Of a stretch of DNA of 7,723 nucleotides, positions 7,601-7,723 are shown piece by piece (the stretch's first letter is position 1; each line of letters begins with the position of its first letter). The position numbers and the translations under genes were made by a program. The notes below the pieces were generated by a model. The model was not told the origin of the DNA, did not search any database, and worked only from the letters and a program-made list of their open reading frames with translations. The DNA is from Chromatiales bacterium (GTDB lineage Bacteria; Pseudomonadota; Gammaproteobacteria; UBA6429; Thiohalophilaceae): positions 1 through 7,723 of the forward strand of contig JALXDW010000055.1 in NCBI GenBank assembly GCA_027070385.1, given 5' to 3'.

Positions 7601-7723
7601 TTAATTTTCGAGTATTGCAAGTAAGGCTTGAATAAGAATTTTTATATCACTCTCTGAACGGCTATCAACTTCAAAAACAGGGAATATCTGGTCACGCTCA
7701 TAAAGTTTTTGCTGGTAATCTTC
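7601..7723 (-). CDS. C-terminal end of a small MglA-like / COG2229-type GTPase, partial
   Basis: Only the last 40 codons are in the window; the 5' part lies beyond the right edge. The piece reads YERDQIFPVFEVDSRSESD and continues IKILIQALLAILEN before TAA. This resembles the end of predicted GTP-binding proteins of the COG2229 / MglA-SRPRB-like group, where a PVFxVDAR strand is followed by a short acidic turn and a leucine-rich closing helix. The nucleotide-binding motifs would lie upstream and cannot be seen. The call rests on this short tail plus the directly following Roadblock gene, a common partnership. It is first of at least three co-directional genes; their promoter is outside the window. 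Confidence 0.6.
   Translation of the reverse strand, partial: EDYQQKLYERDQIFPVFEVDSRSESDIKILIQALLAILEN

Noticed and set aside
1..7723. tRNA, rRNA, CRISPR repeats or insertion-sequence ends
   Set aside because: I saw no cloverleaf, no regularly spaced direct repeats and no terminal inverted repeats. The only hint of a mobile or foreign edge is the composition break near base 105.

Overview
The window looks like low-GC gammaproteobacterial DNA. The methanotroph or Thiotrichales type is my inference from the style of the PAS-GAF-hybrid kinase and from the GTPase/Roadblock neighbourhood; no marker gene fixes the taxon. Most of it is AT-rich (34 G+C in bases 101-200). The first ~105 bases are clearly richer (60 G+C in bases 1-100) and carry a GC3-rich reading frame that does not belong to the downstream gene.

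Left part: a GC-rich coding-like scrap (1-106) abuts, out of frame, a hybrid sensor kinase whose 5' end is missing. That kinase runs from a periplasmic solute-binding domain through a membrane helix, two PAS domains, a GAF domain and HisKA/HATPase to a C-terminal receiver, and ends at 3325. A 168-base gap follows. It holds a 23-codon reading frame with a good ribosome binding site, which stops 9 bases before the next gene and in the same frame.

Middle part: a tight two-gene unit. The first gene (3494-5092) is a largely helical protein with a PilZ-like C-terminal region, so a possible cyclic-di-GMP effector. Two bases later comes a protein (5095-6633) in which a kinase-fold-like N-terminal half is joined to a calcineurin-like metallophosphoesterase with all its metal motifs. 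A bidirectional hairpin terminator closes this unit.

Right part, on the minus strand and converging on the same terminator: the last 40 codons of a small MglA-type (COG2229-like) GTPase, a Roadblock/LC7 protein, and a second, divergent Roadblock-like protein. GTPase/Roadblock sets of this kind usually form a G-protein switch with its regulator. Next to a PilZ protein and a kinase-phosphatase fusion, they suggest a signalling locus that could control surface behaviour, polarity or motility. That joint role is inference. The sensor kinase may be only a neighbour.
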